DNA from: Carnobacterium gallinarum DSM 4847
GTDB lineage: Bacteria; Bacillota; Bacilli; Lactobacillales; Carnobacteriaceae
Assembly: GCF_000744375.1 (NCBI RefSeq)
Contig: NZ_JQLU01000005.1
Coordinates: forward strand, 248,001-312,000
Direction: 5' to 3'
DNA: 64,000 bases
In this document: piece by piece, positions 43,059-53,164 of the stretch
Numbering within the stretch: the first letter of the stretch is position 1
How the letters are laid out: every line of letters begins with the position of its first letter
Made by a program: the position numbers and the translations under genes
Notes under the pieces: model-generated
Database searches by the model: none
What the model saw: the letters and a program-made list of their open reading frames with translations, nothing else
What the model was told of the DNA's origin: nothing

Positions 43059-45737
43059 TTAACTGCTTACCATTCTCTTGTTTAAGTATTCAAGTAAATC
43101 ATATTGTCTAGCTTTTTCAATCAGTAGTTCACAATCTTCTGTTGATAAGCTAATTGTTGGCTTTCCAAAAGGCAACTTTAATGTAGTGGAACGTTCTTTA
43201 AGCTTCAGAGCTTCTCCACTATAAATAAATTTTTTAATATCTTCTTTATCCAAATTATTTCTTAGCTCTTCATCAACTAAACTTAATCCGACTTTCTCAG
43301 AACCTGCATTTGTGTCATTTGCTCCAATTAAATCTAAATGCACCATCCAAGCATGCTCAATAAATTGAACTTTTCGATAAAGATCATTAAAGTAATCTAG
43401 CTCTAACCGTTTATTACGACGCCATAAATTGGATTTAGTCGCTTTAACTTTTTCAGCAATAGCTTCTATTATTTCAGGTTCTTCAATTCCATCTTCCTGA
43501 GTCTTTACTGCTATTTTGTGAGTATCGTTTTCTTCAATTGGATCTAATACTGAATCGGATTTAGCCACTTCTCCAATACTTTCTATTGATTCCTCTGTCT
43601 TAGAAGTAAATTCGGCGGACTTAGAATTTAGGCTATCCTCATCTACTGGTTTAGGTTCTATATTTTGCTTAATGAGAACTGTCTCTAATTGCTGAATTTT
43701 TTCTATTAACTGTGTTTCTCGTTTTTTAGCAGCTTCAACTTCTTGAGTCATTTGTTGTAGTTTTACTGTTAGATTGGCTTGCCCTTGAAGGTCTTTTTGT
43801 TTTTTTATTTTCTCCATGGAGTGGTTCAAGATTTTTTCAAGTTTTTGATTCGTCTTTTCAAGCTCGTTTACTTGTTGCTCTAAATTCGTCAATTGGAGTT
43901 GATTTTTTTCAAATTCCTGAGCCTCAACTTGTAACGAAGGAATGACTTCTGTTAGTTTTGCTTTCATTTCTTCAATCTGCTCGTTCAATTGACGCGTTTC
44001 GTTAGCAAAATACGTATAATTTTTTATCGTTTTGGTTTTTTTTTGACTAGCATCGGCTATGAGTTGTGTTAATTCATTTAATTCTGCTTGATTAGTAGCA
44101 AAACTTTCCTCAACGACTACTTTAACTTGGCTTATTTTTTCAACATCTGACTCTAAGTCTACTAGAGCTTTATTCAAACCTTGGGCTTTCATAGCTAAAT
44201 TTTTTCCTGAAATTTCGATTGTTGCTTTGCCATCATGTATTTCTAATAACGGAAGGGTTTTTTTGATTTTTTTCTGAATTTCTTCAAATTGCTTTTCAAG
44301 GAATTTAGCTTCGCTTTCCATATGAGCCTGTGTGTGTGTTACTTGATTTTTTTTATTTTCCATTTCTTCAAGTGTTGTGTTTAATTGCTGTACTTTGGCC
44401 AGATTTTTTTCAGTATTTTCCCCGATAATTGTATTTATTTTTATAGTATCTTGCATCGTTTGTTCTAATTCGACTAATTCTTTATCAATAGAGTTAAATT
44501 TCTCGTTCAAATTATGATTGTTCATTTTAACGTCTAATTCAACTTGTTTATTAGCCATAATAGGTTCTGTTGCAGTAAGCTTTTTCTTAATTTTTTGTAA
44601 TTGCAAAGCTAACAGTTGAATTTCTTGGTCAAAATTCTGATAATAACTTTTTATTTCCTTTTTTCTATTATCAATATTGCTAATGAGTTTCGTTAAATCT
44701 GTCATTTCATTTAAATTAGATTTTAAATTTTCTTCAATCTTTCTCTTTACTTTTACAACTTTTTTTACATCTGAGCCTAAACTGTTTAAGTCTTCGTTAA
44801 TCTCAACGACTTTAGCTGTTAGTTGAGCTTTAGCAGTATTTCTTCGACTTTCTTCTTGCTCTTCATTTAAGCTAGATAATGTTTGAACTAGCTGCATTTT
44901 TGTTTGTTTTAACTCAGCTTCTATTTCTATCGTATCTTGATCAAAAGACTCGTATTCAGTTTCGATGTATTTTTTTCTAACTTCAATATTTTCAACAAAT
45001 TGGGTTAATTTATCAATTTCTACTTTATTGACAAATAAATTTTGTTGCATGACTTTTTTTGTTTCGTTTACCTGTTGGATGCTAGAGTCTAATTCTGTTA
45101 GCTGTTGTTTCATTGAAACAACTTCTTTTGGAATCTCATCGATTTGATCTTTGGTTATGTTCGTTGTTGATTGGTGATGTTCGTATTTTTCCATCATAAG
45201 TATTTTTACTTTATTGGCTTCTCTATTTTTCCATTGAGCCAAAATATTACCTTCGTTACCTAGACCTTGCTTAAGCAGTGCTTCGCTCATACCACTATCA
45301 ATGAATTCACCAACTTGATAAGTGAAGCGAATAAAAAAGTTTAAAACTAATTTTACATTTTGAGTTTCTTCTAAAAGATAGGCTTGATACAACACTAACT
45401 GAGAATTTTCAGTAATAAAATCTTGAACATATTCTTCCGCCACTTCTAAAACAATTTCACGATTGTTGGAATAATGATCAAGCTCGCTAAATTCTACAAC
45501 GGATTGACGAATTAATTCACTTGATTGATTTAACCAAGTTGAGTTAATTGCCAATTTTTCTTTACTTGTTTTAGTCCGATTTACTAGTGCTTGAGATTTA
45601 TTTTTTAATTCTTGTGCCAGTTCATTCACCACATCTGGTAAAAAATTATTTTTATAAAAATAAATACTTTGTTTTCCTATATCTAATTTTATTTTTTCGT
45701 AACTAAACACCCGATATTGAACTTTTATATCTTCCAT
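43059..45737 (-). CDS. Large cytoplasmic coiled-coil protein with four 104-residue repeats
   Basis: 892 residues, no signal peptide or membrane segment. About 1-200 is an N-terminal domain with few charges (IKLDIGKQSIYFYKNNFLPD; LVLNFFIRFTYQVGEFIDSG). From about 207 to 602 are four units of coiled coil with a period of 104 residues, aligned on aromatic anchors: YESF (262), YQNF (366), a diverged unit near 470, YTYF (574). Each unit has EENL/QQNL, then LTQF or LTKLI, and closes with K(K/A)KL...P. More coiled coil (603-690), an acidic linker (695-760) and a folded C-terminal domain (RLELDYFNDLYRKVQFIEHA; LEYLNKRMV) follow. Possibly a structural or scaffold protein. No family recognised. A single gene between a lipoprotein and murT. 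Confidence 0.7.
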   Translation of the reverse strand: MEDIKVQYRVFSYEKIKLDIGKQSIYFYKNNFLPDVVNELAQELKNKSQALVNRTKTSKEKLAINSTWLNQSSELIRQSVVEFSELDHYSNNREIVLEVAEEYVQDFITENSQLVLYQAYLLEETQNVKLVLNFFIRFTYQVGEFIDSGMSEALLKQGLGNEGNILAQWKNREANKVKILMMEKYEHHQSTTNITKDQIDEIPKEVVSMKQQLTELDSSIQQVNETKKVMQQNLFVNKVEIDKLTQFVENIEVRKKYIETEYESFDQDTIEIEAELKQTKMQLVQTLSSLNEEQEESRRNTAKAQLTAKVVEINEDLNSLGSDVKKVVKVKRKIEENLKSNLNEMTDLTKLISNIDNRKKEIKSYYQNFDQEIQLLALQLQKIKKKLTATEPIMANKQVELDVKMNNHNLNEKFNSIDKELVELEQTMQDTIKINTIIGENTEKNLAKVQQLNTTLEEMENKKNQVTHTQAHMESEAKFLEKQFEEIQKKIKKTLPLLEIHDGKATIEISGKNLAMKAQGLNKALVDLESDVEKISQVKVVVEESFATNQAELNELTQLIADASQKKTKTIKNYTYFANETRQLNEQIEEMKAKLTEVIPSLQVEAQEFEKNQLQLTNLEQQVNELEKTNQKLEKILNHSMEKIKKQKDLQGQANLTVKLQQMTQEVEAAKKRETQLIEKIQQLETVLIKQNIEPKPVDEDSLNSKSAEFTSKTEESIESIGEVAKSDSVLDPIEENDTHKIAVKTQEDGIEEPEIIEAIAEKVKATKSNLWRRNKRLELDYFNDLYRKVQFIEHAWMVHLDLIGANDTNAGSEKVGLSLVDEELRNNLDKEDIKKFIYSGEALKLKERSTTLKLPFGKPTISLSTEDCELLIEKARQYDLLEYLNKRMVSS

Positions 45738-46188
45738 TTATTCACATCCTTATTAAAAAATATTGGCTATACCTACTTATTTAATTGTATGAATGGTTCA
45801 TTATTTTGTACTAACTTCAATATATTATACTAAAGCTTTTCCGCGAATTCTATTTAGAAGATGCATTCTATTTTTCTATTATTTCCATAAAATGCGCATA
45901 ATAAAACAAATCTTCTCAAAGCCTAATAAAAATTGATTACCTACAAATTCTTACTAGCAGAATTGACTCTATTTTCTAGTTAAAATGCCTGTTTTAGCCT
46001 CTAATAATCATTTTTAATTCAGAATATATCATTTAATAGAGAATTTATGATATTAAGTTTGATTATCGTTTTTTTTATTTCCTTTTATTATAAAAAAATA
46101 TATTAAAGCTTGATTTTTTTATAAGTTTGACTATTCTCATGAATTAGTTGACTTTTTTAATTAATTTAAAGAAAAATTATGCTATGAT
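45738..46188. other. 450-bp AT-rich intergenic region
   Basis: Divergent promoters of the coiled-coil gene and murT must lie here. A TTGACT (46149) and a TATGAT (46181) occur near murT but are too far apart for a standard promoter. No ORF or repeat seen. Confidence 0.3.
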
Positions 46189-46230
46189 GTGAGAGATGAT
46201 TTAGAAGTATTTTATTTGGAGGTAACGAAT

Positions 46231-47580
46231 TTGAGTATACGTAGCTCATTTGCAATTATGGTTGGAAAGACAACTAGATGGGGACTTCACACCTTTTTTA
46301 AAGGCGGGAGTAGCTTACCTGGTATGATTACACAAAAAATTGATCCTAATGTTCTTGGTGCTTTAGCAAAAGATTATGAAGTCGTGATTGTGACTGGAAC
46401 AAATGGTAAAACATTAACAACTGCATTGACTTTTCAGGTTTTAAAACAAAAGTATCCAGATATTATTACAAATCCTACTGGTGCGAATATGCAACAAGGA
46501 ATTATTTCAACTTTTTTAACTCATGATTCTAGCAGTAAAAAAGGACAAAAGAAAGTCGCTGTTTTAGAAGTGGATGAAGCTAGTTTAGTTCATGTAACAA
46601 AGTACATTAAACCTAAAGCGATTTTGTATACAAATGTTTTCCGTGATCAAATGGATCGTTTTGGTGAGATTTATACTATTTATCAAATGATGGTAGATGG
46701 AGCAGCTTTGGCTCCTAATGCTAAAATTATTAGTAATGGAGATGCTCCAATTTTTAATTCTTTAGATACAGTTAATGAACGAGTTTATTTTGGTTTTGAT
46801 AATCAGCCTGATGGAGAATTAATGGCTCATTACAACACAGATGGCGTTCTTTGCCCTCGTTGTCAAAATATTCTTCATTATAAATTCATTACCTATAGCA
46901 ATCTTGGTAAGTACTATTGCCCGAATTGTGATTTTAAACGCCCAGAGTTAAGTTATCGTTTAACTAAAATGGGACATATGGATCATAAAAGTTCTGAATT
47001 TGAAATTGACGGAGAACCATTTAAAATTAATGTTGGTGGCCTATACAATGTTTATAACGCCTTATCAGCTTATTCAATTGGTCGGATTTTCGATGTCGAA
47101 CCTGCTGAGATTCGTGCTGGTTTTAATTTGGCAGAAAAGGTTTTTGGACGTCAAGAAGTCATTCAGATTGGCGATAAAGAAGTGACGATTAATTTAGTTA
47201 AAAATCCTGTTGGCTTGAATCAGATTTTAGAGATGATTGCTTTAGATCCTCGCCCATTTTCATTAGTATCGATTTTAAATGCTAATTACGCTGATGGAAT
47301 TGATATTAGCTGGATTTGGGATGCCAATTATGAACGAATTATGGAAATGAATATTCAACAATTTACGGTTAGTGGAGAGCGAGTTGCAGACATCGCTACA
47401 CGCTTAGAAGTCGCTGGCGTGCCAAAAGAAGAGTTACAAGTTATTCCTAATCTAAGCGACGTGATTAAAAACTTTGCTAATGCACCAACCCAACATATCT
47501 ATGTCTTAGCAACTTATACGGCTGTTTTACAATTGCGTAAAGAATTAGCAGCTCAAGGCTATGTAAAGGAAGGGATGTAA
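46231..47580 (+). CDS. murT: Lipid II isoglutaminyl synthase, Mur-ligase subunit MurT
   Basis: 449 residues from TTG 46231, eight bases after GGAGG; earlier in-frame codons precede the RBS. The P-loop [17 protein letters not shown] of Mur ligases is followed by a zinc-ribbon insertion ([18 protein letters not shown]) typical of MurT, and a DUF1727-like C-terminal domain. With GatD it amidates the alpha-carboxyl of D-Glu in lipid II, needed for cross-linking. Translationally coupled to gatD one base downstream. Confidence 0.94.
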   Translation: MSIRSSFAIMVGKTTRWGLHTFFKGGSSLPGMITQKIDPNVLGALAKDYEVVIVTGTNGKTLTTALTFQVLKQKYPDIITNPTGANMQQGIISTFLTHDSSSKKGQKKVAVLEVDEASLVHVTKYIKPKAILYTNVFRDQMDRFGEIYTIYQMMVDGAALAPNAKIISNGDAPIFNSLDTVNERVYFGFDNQPDGELMAHYNTDGVLCPRCQNILHYKFITYSNLGKYYCPNCDFKRPELSYRLTKMGHMDHKSSEFEIDGEPFKINVGGLYNVYNALSAYSIGRIFDVEPAEIRAGFNLAEKVFGRQEVIQIGDKEVTINLVKNPVGLNQILEMIALDPRPFSLVSILNANYADGIDISWIWDANYERIMEMNIQQFTVSGERVADIATRLEVAGVPKEELQVIPNLSDVIKNFANAPTQHIYVLATYTAVLQLRKELAAQGYVKEGM

Positions 47581-47581
47581 G

Positions 47582-48247
47582 ATGAAGGTATTAAAAGTCT
47601 GCCATCTCTATGGCAATTTATTAAACACTTATGGTGATAATGGCAATCTATTAATGTTAAATCATCGCGCAAAGCAATTAGGCATTCAATTAGATAGTGA
47701 AATCATCAGCTTAAAAGAAGCGTTTGATCCTGAAAAATATGATTTAGTCTTCTTTGGTGGTGGACAGGATTATGAACAATTAATTGTTTCACGAGATATT
47801 CAAGATAAAAAAGCTGACTTAACAACTTATATTGAAAATGATGGAGTAGTCTTAGCAATCTGTGGTGGTTATCAATTATTAGGTCATTACTATATGGATG
47901 CTAGTGGCAATAAAATCGATGGAATTGGTGCATTAGATCACTATACTCTAAGTCAAGACAACAACCGTTTTATTGGTGATATTATCATTAAGAATGAAGA
48001 ATTTGACGAGACTTATGTTGGATTTGAAAATCATAACGGTATGACCTTCTTAGGCAAAGGTGAAAAACCTTTAGGGATTGTCCAAAAAGGCAAAGGCAAT
48101 AATGGAGACGATCAATCTGAAGGAGCTATCTATAAGCAAACCTACTGCTCTTACTTCCATGGTCCATTATTAGTTAAAAATACTAGTTTAGCAGATCGTT
48201 TATTAAAAACAGCTTTTAATAAACGCTATCCTGATTCAACTATTTAG
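47582..48247 (+). CDS. gatD: Lipid II isoglutaminyl synthase, glutaminase subunit GatD
   Basis: 221 residues. Class I glutaminase fold: nucleophile Cys in [26 protein letters not shown] upstream, and the His in [15 protein letters not shown]. Supplies ammonia to MurT. Starts directly after the murT stop. Followed by a terminator. Confidence 0.94.
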   Translation: MKVLKVCHLYGNLLNTYGDNGNLLMLNHRAKQLGIQLDSEIISLKEAFDPEKYDLVFFGGGQDYEQLIVSRDIQDKKADLTTYIENDGVVLAICGGYQLLGHYYMDASGNKIDGIGALDHYTLSQDNNRFIGDIIIKNEEFDETYVGFENHNGMTFLGKGEKPLGIVQKGKGNNGDDQSEGAIYKQTYCSYFHGPLLVKNTSLADRLLKTAFNKRYPDSTI

Positions 48248-48351
48248 TACTTTTGATACTAGATTGGACGATAGGAATTAAATAACATAATTATAGATAT
48301 ATCGTAATCATTAAAAAGTTAAAACAAGTTACTTTACTATGACAAAATAAA

Positions 48352-48393
48352 AAACAAACAGATGAAAAGTTGATTTTTTCATCTGTTTGTTTT
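48352..48393. terminator. Bidirectional terminator
   Basis: AAACAAACAGATGAAAA / TTTTCATCTGTTTGTTTTT between gatD and the convergent aldo/keto reductase gene. Confidence 0.88.
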
Positions 48394-48437
48394 TATTTAA
48401 ATACTTAGATTGCTTACTTTTTTAATTTATATTACTT

Positions 48438-49448
48438 TTATTTTTTGATAAATTTGCTTTCAGCTGTAGCGTATCGTGGCCCTACATTTGAGTAGGTAGT
48501 CAATAGGTCTTTAATTAGTTGGCGTTCCTCAGAGTCTAAATGAACGTCAACAGCCTTTGCATTTTCTTCTAAATATATGCGTCGTTTTGTTCCTGGAATT
48601 GGAATAATGTGACTCCCTTGATCTAATACCCAAGCTAAGGTTAATTGAGCCGCAGTAATGCCTTTACTTGCTGCAATTTCAGCGATAGCAGCAGCTAATT
48701 TTTGATTGTTTTCTAAATAACTTCCATTCATACGTGGCAAATTCTTACGAAAATCAGTTTCATTAATTGCTTCTATCTTAAGATTATTAGTCATTAATCC
48801 CCGTGCTAGCGGTGAAAATGGAATAAATGCCATATTTTGCTCTTTGGTAAAGGGTAAAATTTGCTCCTCGACCTCACGTGTTAGCATTGAATACTCGCTT
48901 TGTAAGGCACTAATTTTATGAATTTTATTGGCTCTTTGCACTTCATCTACAGAAGCTTCGCTTAATCCTAAATACCGAACTTTGCCTTCTTTCACTAGCT
49001 CTGCCATTGCTCCAACCGTTTCTTCAATCGGAATCGTCGGATCAACACGGTGCAAATAATACAAATCAATTGTATCTATACCTAATCGTCTTAAACTAGC
49101 TTCAACCGCTTCTTTAACGTGTTTTGGTGAGCCATCAATGTACATTTGATCACCTGCTAAATTGCGAATATGACCAATACTAGGATCCTTAGGACGAAAA
49201 CCAAATTTTGTTGCTAAAAATACTTTATCTCGATTCGGAACTAAAACTTTAGACACTAATTCTTCATTTGCACCTATTCCATAAATATCTGCTGTATCCC
49301 AAAAGTTAATACCTAAATCTAAGGCTTTGTTCAAAGTTGCTAAGCTTTCCGAGTCATCTCCTTCACCGTAAGAAAAACTCATGCCCATTGAACCTAAACC
49401 AATTGCCGACAATTCAATGTCGGTATCTGCAAATTTACGATAGTTCAT
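48438..49448 (-). CDS. Aldo/keto reductase
   Basis: 336 residues from ATG 49448 (GGAGG eight bases upstream). The TIM-barrel tetrad is visible: Asp and Tyr in NFWDTADIYGIGANEELV, Lys in FLATKFGF, His in DLYYLHRVDPTIP. IPIPGTKRRIYLEENAKA binds NADPH. Likely AKR13-type, reducing aldehydes or ketones; substrate unknown. Monocistronic. Confidence 0.9.
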   Translation of the reverse strand: MNYRKFADTDIELSAIGLGSMGMSFSYGEGDDSESLATLNKALDLGINFWDTADIYGIGANEELVSKVLVPNRDKVFLATKFGFRPKDPSIGHIRNLAGDQMYIDGSPKHVKEAVEASLRRLGIDTIDLYYLHRVDPTIPIEETVGAMAELVKEGKVRYLGLSEASVDEVQRANKIHKISALQSEYSMLTREVEEQILPFTKEQNMAFIPFSPLARGLMTNNLKIEAINETDFRKNLPRMNGSYLENNQKLAAAIAEIAASKGITAAQLTLAWVLDQGSHIIPIPGTKRRIYLEENAKAVDVHLDSEERQLIKDLLTTYSNVGPRYATAESKFIKK

Positions 49449-49577
49449 CTCTAATTCCTCCATTTTCTTGGATGATTCATCCTTATTTAATACAGAATTT
49501 GGATCGAGATCAATCCATTACTTTTCAAATACAACCCTACTCTAACACCTGAAGTGAACTTCAAGTCAAGTTTTTCA

Positions 49578-49614
49578 CAAAAAAAAATAAAAGAAAACCA
49601 GTGACGTTTTCTTC
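49578..49614 (-). terminator. Terminator of the nir-hem operon
   Basis: AGAAAAC / GTTTTCT stem, then TTTTATTTTTTTTT on the minus strand, directly after hemD. Confidence 0.75.
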
Positions 49615-49619
49615 TATCT

Positions 49620-50363
49620 TTAGTTCGTATAGTGGAGCATAACCGTTTTAAGCAAGCTCTCCATCGTATAACTTTCATCTAACGGCAGCAGTCCCTTGGC
49701 ACCAGAAGCTCGTATAGCTTGATCTGTAATTGGACCAATAGCACCGTATAACAGTTCTTTTTCTAGCGCAAGCTTCTGGGCAACTTCATCATAACGATGC
49801 CACGCTGAGGGACTAGTAAAAAGTACACAATCAATTTTTCCAGCTACTAACAAGCCAGCTAATTTTTCTTTGCTTTTTTCAGGCAAAATATTTTGATAAA
49901 CAATTTTTTCACTAACTTGATGACCTTGTGCCTCAAGTTCTAATTTAATATTAGAGCGTGCTAAGTCACTTTTAGGCAATAAAATCCGATAACACTGCTG
50001 ATTTCCATATTTTATCTGCCATTGTTGGATAAATTGATCTGAACTATATTCTGTGGGCTGAAAAATTGGCACTAGTCCAAATGAACGCACCATTTTAGCA
50101 GTTTGACTACCAATAACAGCAATTTTTATCGAATTGACCACAGCAGGATCGACTAATTGATTAAAAAAATGCAGGACTGAATTAGAACTTGTAAAAAATA
50201 ACCACTCTATCCTTTGAAAATCTAGTGTCTCTAAGTCTGCTTCTCGTGGTTGAATCTCAATTAAAGGAATAGAATAAATTTGAAAACGACAATCATTTAC
50301 CAATGCAGAACTGACGTCTATCTGTTCTTGACTGCGTGTAAAAAGAAGTCCAATTTTCTTAAT
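49620..50363 (-). CDS. hemD: Uroporphyrinogen-III synthase HemD, probable ATT start
   Basis: The frame codes for family-like sequence right up to the hemC stop: KKIGLLFTRSQEQIDVSS, then IYSIPLIEIQ, EWLFFTSSNSVLHFF, VLFTSPSAWHRY. The first usual start, TTG 50303, would cut off the first beta-strand with the conserved TR motif. At 50363 the bases TAATT overlap the hemC stop exactly as TAATG does in coupled genes, with AGGTG eight bases upstream, so ATT is either a rare start or a mutated ATG. From there the protein is 247 residues, normal for HemD. It closes hydroxymethylbilane to uroporphyrinogen III. Last gene of the operon. Confidence 0.8.
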   Translation of the reverse strand: MKKIGLLFTRSQEQIDVSSALVNDCRFQIYSIPLIEIQPREADLETLDFQRIEWLFFTSSNSVLHFFNQLVDPAVVNSIKIAVIGSQTAKMVRSFGLVPIFQPTEYSSDQFIQQWQIKYGNQQCYRILLPKSDLARSNIKLELEAQGHQVSEKIVYQNILPEKSKEKLAGLLVAGKIDCVLFTSPSAWHRYDEVAQKLALEKELLYGAIGPITDQAIRASGAKGLLPLDESYTMESLLKTVMLHYTN

Positions 50364-51289
50364 TACGAATCACCTCTTTTAGAATAATTTTCTAAAATTA
50401 ATTGCGCTGCCTGCTTTCCGAGTAAATTAGCATCCACACCATGAACTTGTACTCGTTGATAATGTTTTCTATTTTTATCACTGAACATTGCAGTTAAACA
50501 AATCTCTTGATTCTCTTGATGCACACCATATCCCCCAATTGCCATATTCGATCCCACATTCAAAGTTTTTAAAAAACTTCTTTCTGCTAGAATACATGCC
50601 ATTGATGACGGATGATTGACTTTTTCTAATAAATTTCTAGTCGCTGCATCTTCCTGACGACATTCTAAAGCTAAGGCTGCTTGCCCAACTGACGGAATAA
50701 ATTCTTCTGAAGTAAAGCTTACCACTGTAAACTGTTCTTGATTTTCCCAACCAAGACGTTTCAAACCTGCAACTGCCAAAATAATTCCATCAAACTCTCC
50801 TGACGCTAATTGTTGTAAACGATTATCAATATTGCCACGGATAGAACAAGGCGTTAAATCTGAGCGCAGACGTAATAGTTCAACTTCTCTTCGTAAACTA
50901 CTTGTTCCAATACGGGCTTGAATCGGCAATTCAGCAATACTTGTTGCTTGACGCATAATCAAACAATCAACAGGAATCTCTCTTTCAGGAATACTGGCAA
51001 TCATCAAACCTGTAGCTAATTCAGCAGGCATATCCTTCAAACTATGAACGGCAAAGTCGATTTGCTGATTTAAAAGTGCTAGCTCAACTTCATCAGTAAA
51101 AATACCTTCTGATTCCATTTGACTTAACGCTGTTTTTTTATCACGATCGCCTTTAGTACTTAGCTCAATTAATTCAAATTCAACAGTCGGATCCACTTTT
51201 TTCAGTTCGGCTAAAACAAGTTTTGTTTGTTTAATAGCCAATGGACTTTTTCTTGTTCCTACTTTAATTCGCTTACTTGATGCTTCCAT
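50363..51289 (-). CDS. hemC: Hydroxymethylbilane synthase HemC lacking the cofactor cysteine
   Basis: 308 residues with the family motifs GTRKSPLAIKQTKLV, VHSLKDMPAEL (catalytic Asp86), RIGTSSLRRE and SIRGNIDNRLQQL. It joins four porphobilinogens to hydroxymethylbilane, on a dipyrromethane cofactor bound to a Cys in the motif GGCQxPI. Here that place reads LNVGSNMAIGGYG: Ser247 instead of Cys (codon TCG). The enzyme may be inactive, bind the cofactor another way, or be a relic. Everything else looks conserved. 24 bp behind nirC; the stop overlaps the hemD start. Confidence 0.9.
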   Translation of the reverse strand: MEASSKRIKVGTRKSPLAIKQTKLVLAELKKVDPTVEFELIELSTKGDRDKKTALSQMESEGIFTDEVELALLNQQIDFAVHSLKDMPAELATGLMIASIPEREIPVDCLIMRQATSIAELPIQARIGTSSLRREVELLRLRSDLTPCSIRGNIDNRLQQLASGEFDGIILAVAGLKRLGWENQEQFTVVSFTSEEFIPSVGQAALALECRQEDAATRNLLEKVNHPSSMACILAERSFLKTLNVGSNMAIGGYGVHQENQEICLTAMFSDKNRKHYQRVQVHGVDANLLGKQAAQLILENYSKRGDS

Positions 51290-51313
51290 ATTCCCACAAC
51301 CTCTCTATCTTAT

Positions 51314-52102
51314 CTACTTGGAACTAGCATTCTTCCCAGTTCCAATCTTATACGCAGCAAAATACATAAAGGCAATAAAGCCACCGCCACCAATGACGTT
51401 TCCAAGAAATACTGGAATCATATTCATCCAAAAATCTCCCCATGTTACACCACCAGCTAGAATCCCTGCTGGAATGATAAACATATTGGCAACCACGTGC
51501 TGAAAACCAGACATAACAAATCCCATAATTGGCAACCAAATTCCAGCTATTTTCCCCATGAAATCTTTCGCCGCAAAGTTCAGATACACTCCTGTACTTA
51601 CTAAGATATTACAGGCAATTCCTGATAGAAAAGCTTGTAAAAAATCATCTTTCGTGCGACCTTGAGCCACTAAAATTGTACGGGCTGCAAAGTCACCTTG
51701 TAACGCACCTGCTAAATGACCAAAAAAGTAAGCGACAAAAAAAGCACCAATAAAATTAAAAATCGTTACAATTGCAATATTTCTAAGCCATTCTTTTCCT
51801 GTAATTCTTTTCGCAAATAACGCCATTGAGACAACCATCATATTCCCTGTTACTAATTCTCCACCGGCTAATAATAAACAAATTAACCCAAATGGAAAAA
51901 CACAAGCGCCAATCAATAACACCAAACTTCCCCATTCAGCCGGCATCGTTCCCATTGCTCGTATAAAAGCGATTCCCGCTAGACCAATAAACATGCCTGC
52001 TGCAAAGCCTAATACGCTTAAAGTCAAAACACTGGCTTTTGCCTTATCTACACCTTTTTCAATCGTTACATCTACTAGTTCTGGTGGACTATAAAATCCC
52101 AT
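51314..52102 (-). CDS. nirC: Formate/nitrite transporter NirC (FNT family)
   Basis: 262 residues with six membrane segments. FNT signatures: GMFIGLAGIAF, AGGELVTGNMMVV, and GIACNILVSTGVYLNFAAKD; the central His is probably in VMSGFQHVVANMF. ATG 52102 has GGGAG upstream; the ATG at 52123 has none. The neighbours point to nitrite uptake or exchange. Confidence 0.92.
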   Translation of the reverse strand: MGFYSPPELVDVTIEKGVDKAKASVLTLSVLGFAAGMFIGLAGIAFIRAMGTMPAEWGSLVLLIGACVFPFGLICLLLAGGELVTGNMMVVSMALFAKRITGKEWLRNIAIVTIFNFIGAFFVAYFFGHLAGALQGDFAARTILVAQGRTKDDFLQAFLSGIACNILVSTGVYLNFAAKDFMGKIAGIWLPIMGFVMSGFQHVVANMFIIPAGILAGGVTWGDFWMNMIPVFLGNVIGGGGFIAFMYFAAYKIGTGKNASSK

Positions 52103-52126
52103 TTTTTTCAGCTCCCACTTCATTTT

Positions 52127-53164
52127 CTATTTCTCACTATTTGGTCTATCTATCTTTAATTCTTCTAAAAACTCATGAAACAACAGCTCCATTTTATTCA
52201 CCTCTGAATTCTCTTCTTCAAGAAAAATCACTTCATCATAGGTTTGTTCATTTAATAAACGCATCGTCACTTCATCTAAACGACTATCTCGACAAGAACC
52301 TAGTTGAATCCCCCAGATATCGGCACCTTGGGAACTATAGTGAGTCAATTGATCCCACTCAAGCGGCTTTTGACTCACTAGCAGAATTTTACGACCGAAT
52401 AACGGCAGCTTTTCAAACCATGAAATGGCTGAACGTTTCGTCACCACTTCACCAATAATAATTAGTGAGGGATTTATCACTTTTTGAGCCTTAGCGTCTT
52501 CTACAATCGTTGCTAACGTACCTGTTAGTACAACTTGTCGACCATAACTTCCCCACGTAACAATTGCAATGGGAGTGCGTCCAGCAATTTCATTTTCAAG
52601 CAATTCAGCACAAATCGTTGCTAGATTTTCGACGCCCATATAGAGAATTAATGTACCACCTCTTGCAAAGGTCGCAAAATCCATTGGACTTGGCTGGTTC
52701 ACTTGTCGATGTCCTGTCGCTAAAGTAACATGACTATTTACTTGACGATGAGTTAAAGGAATCCCTGCATAAATGCTAGCTGCCGAAGCCGCTGTAATCC
52801 CTGGAATGACTTCATATGAAATAGTCTGTTGCTCAAGAATTGCCATTTCCTCACCAACACGACCAAATACCCCAGGATCGCCACCTTTTAAACGAACCAC
52901 TAACTTTCCAGCCAAGGCTTCTTCTACAATTTTGGCTTCGATTTCCTCTTGTTTTAATGTATGTTGTTGCGGTAATTTTCCGCAATAGATAAATTCAGCT
53001 TCTAATTTGGCTAAATATAAAAAGAGTGGGTTTACTAGTCGGTCATAAATAATGACATCTGCCTCTCGAATTACTCGAGCGCCTTTTAATGTCAATAACT
53101 CAATATCACCTGATCCACCACCGACTAAATAAACTTTGCCTTTTTCTGAATTAAGCCCAGACAT
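52127..53164 (-). CDS. cobA: Uroporphyrinogen-III C-methyltransferase with HemD-like tail
   Basis: 345 residues. Residues 1 to about 245 are a complete SUMT: KVYLVGGGSGDIELLTLKGA, RLKGGDPGVFGRVGEE, VIPGITAASAASIYAGIPLT, PIAIVTWGSYGRQ. It methylates uroporphyrinogen III twice to precorrin-2. A further 95 residues start FGRKILLVSQ and resemble the first half of a HemD domain, as in SUMT-HemD fusions, but the second half is missing. ATG 53164 lies within the nirD 3' end (14-base overlap). A separate hemD is two genes downstream. Confidence 0.9.
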   Translation of the reverse strand: MSGLNSEKGKVYLVGGGSGDIELLTLKGARVIREADVIIYDRLVNPLFLYLAKLEAEFIYCGKLPQQHTLKQEEIEAKIVEEALAGKLVVRLKGGDPGVFGRVGEEMAILEQQTISYEVIPGITAASAASIYAGIPLTHRQVNSHVTLATGHRQVNQPSPMDFATFARGGTLILYMGVENLATICAELLENEIAGRTPIAIVTWGSYGRQVVLTGTLATIVEDAKAQKVINPSLIIIGEVVTKRSAISWFEKLPLFGRKILLVSQKPLEWDQLTHYSSQGADIWGIQLGSCRDSRLDEVTMRLLNEQTYDEVIFLEEENSEVNKMELLFHEFLEELKIDRPNSEK

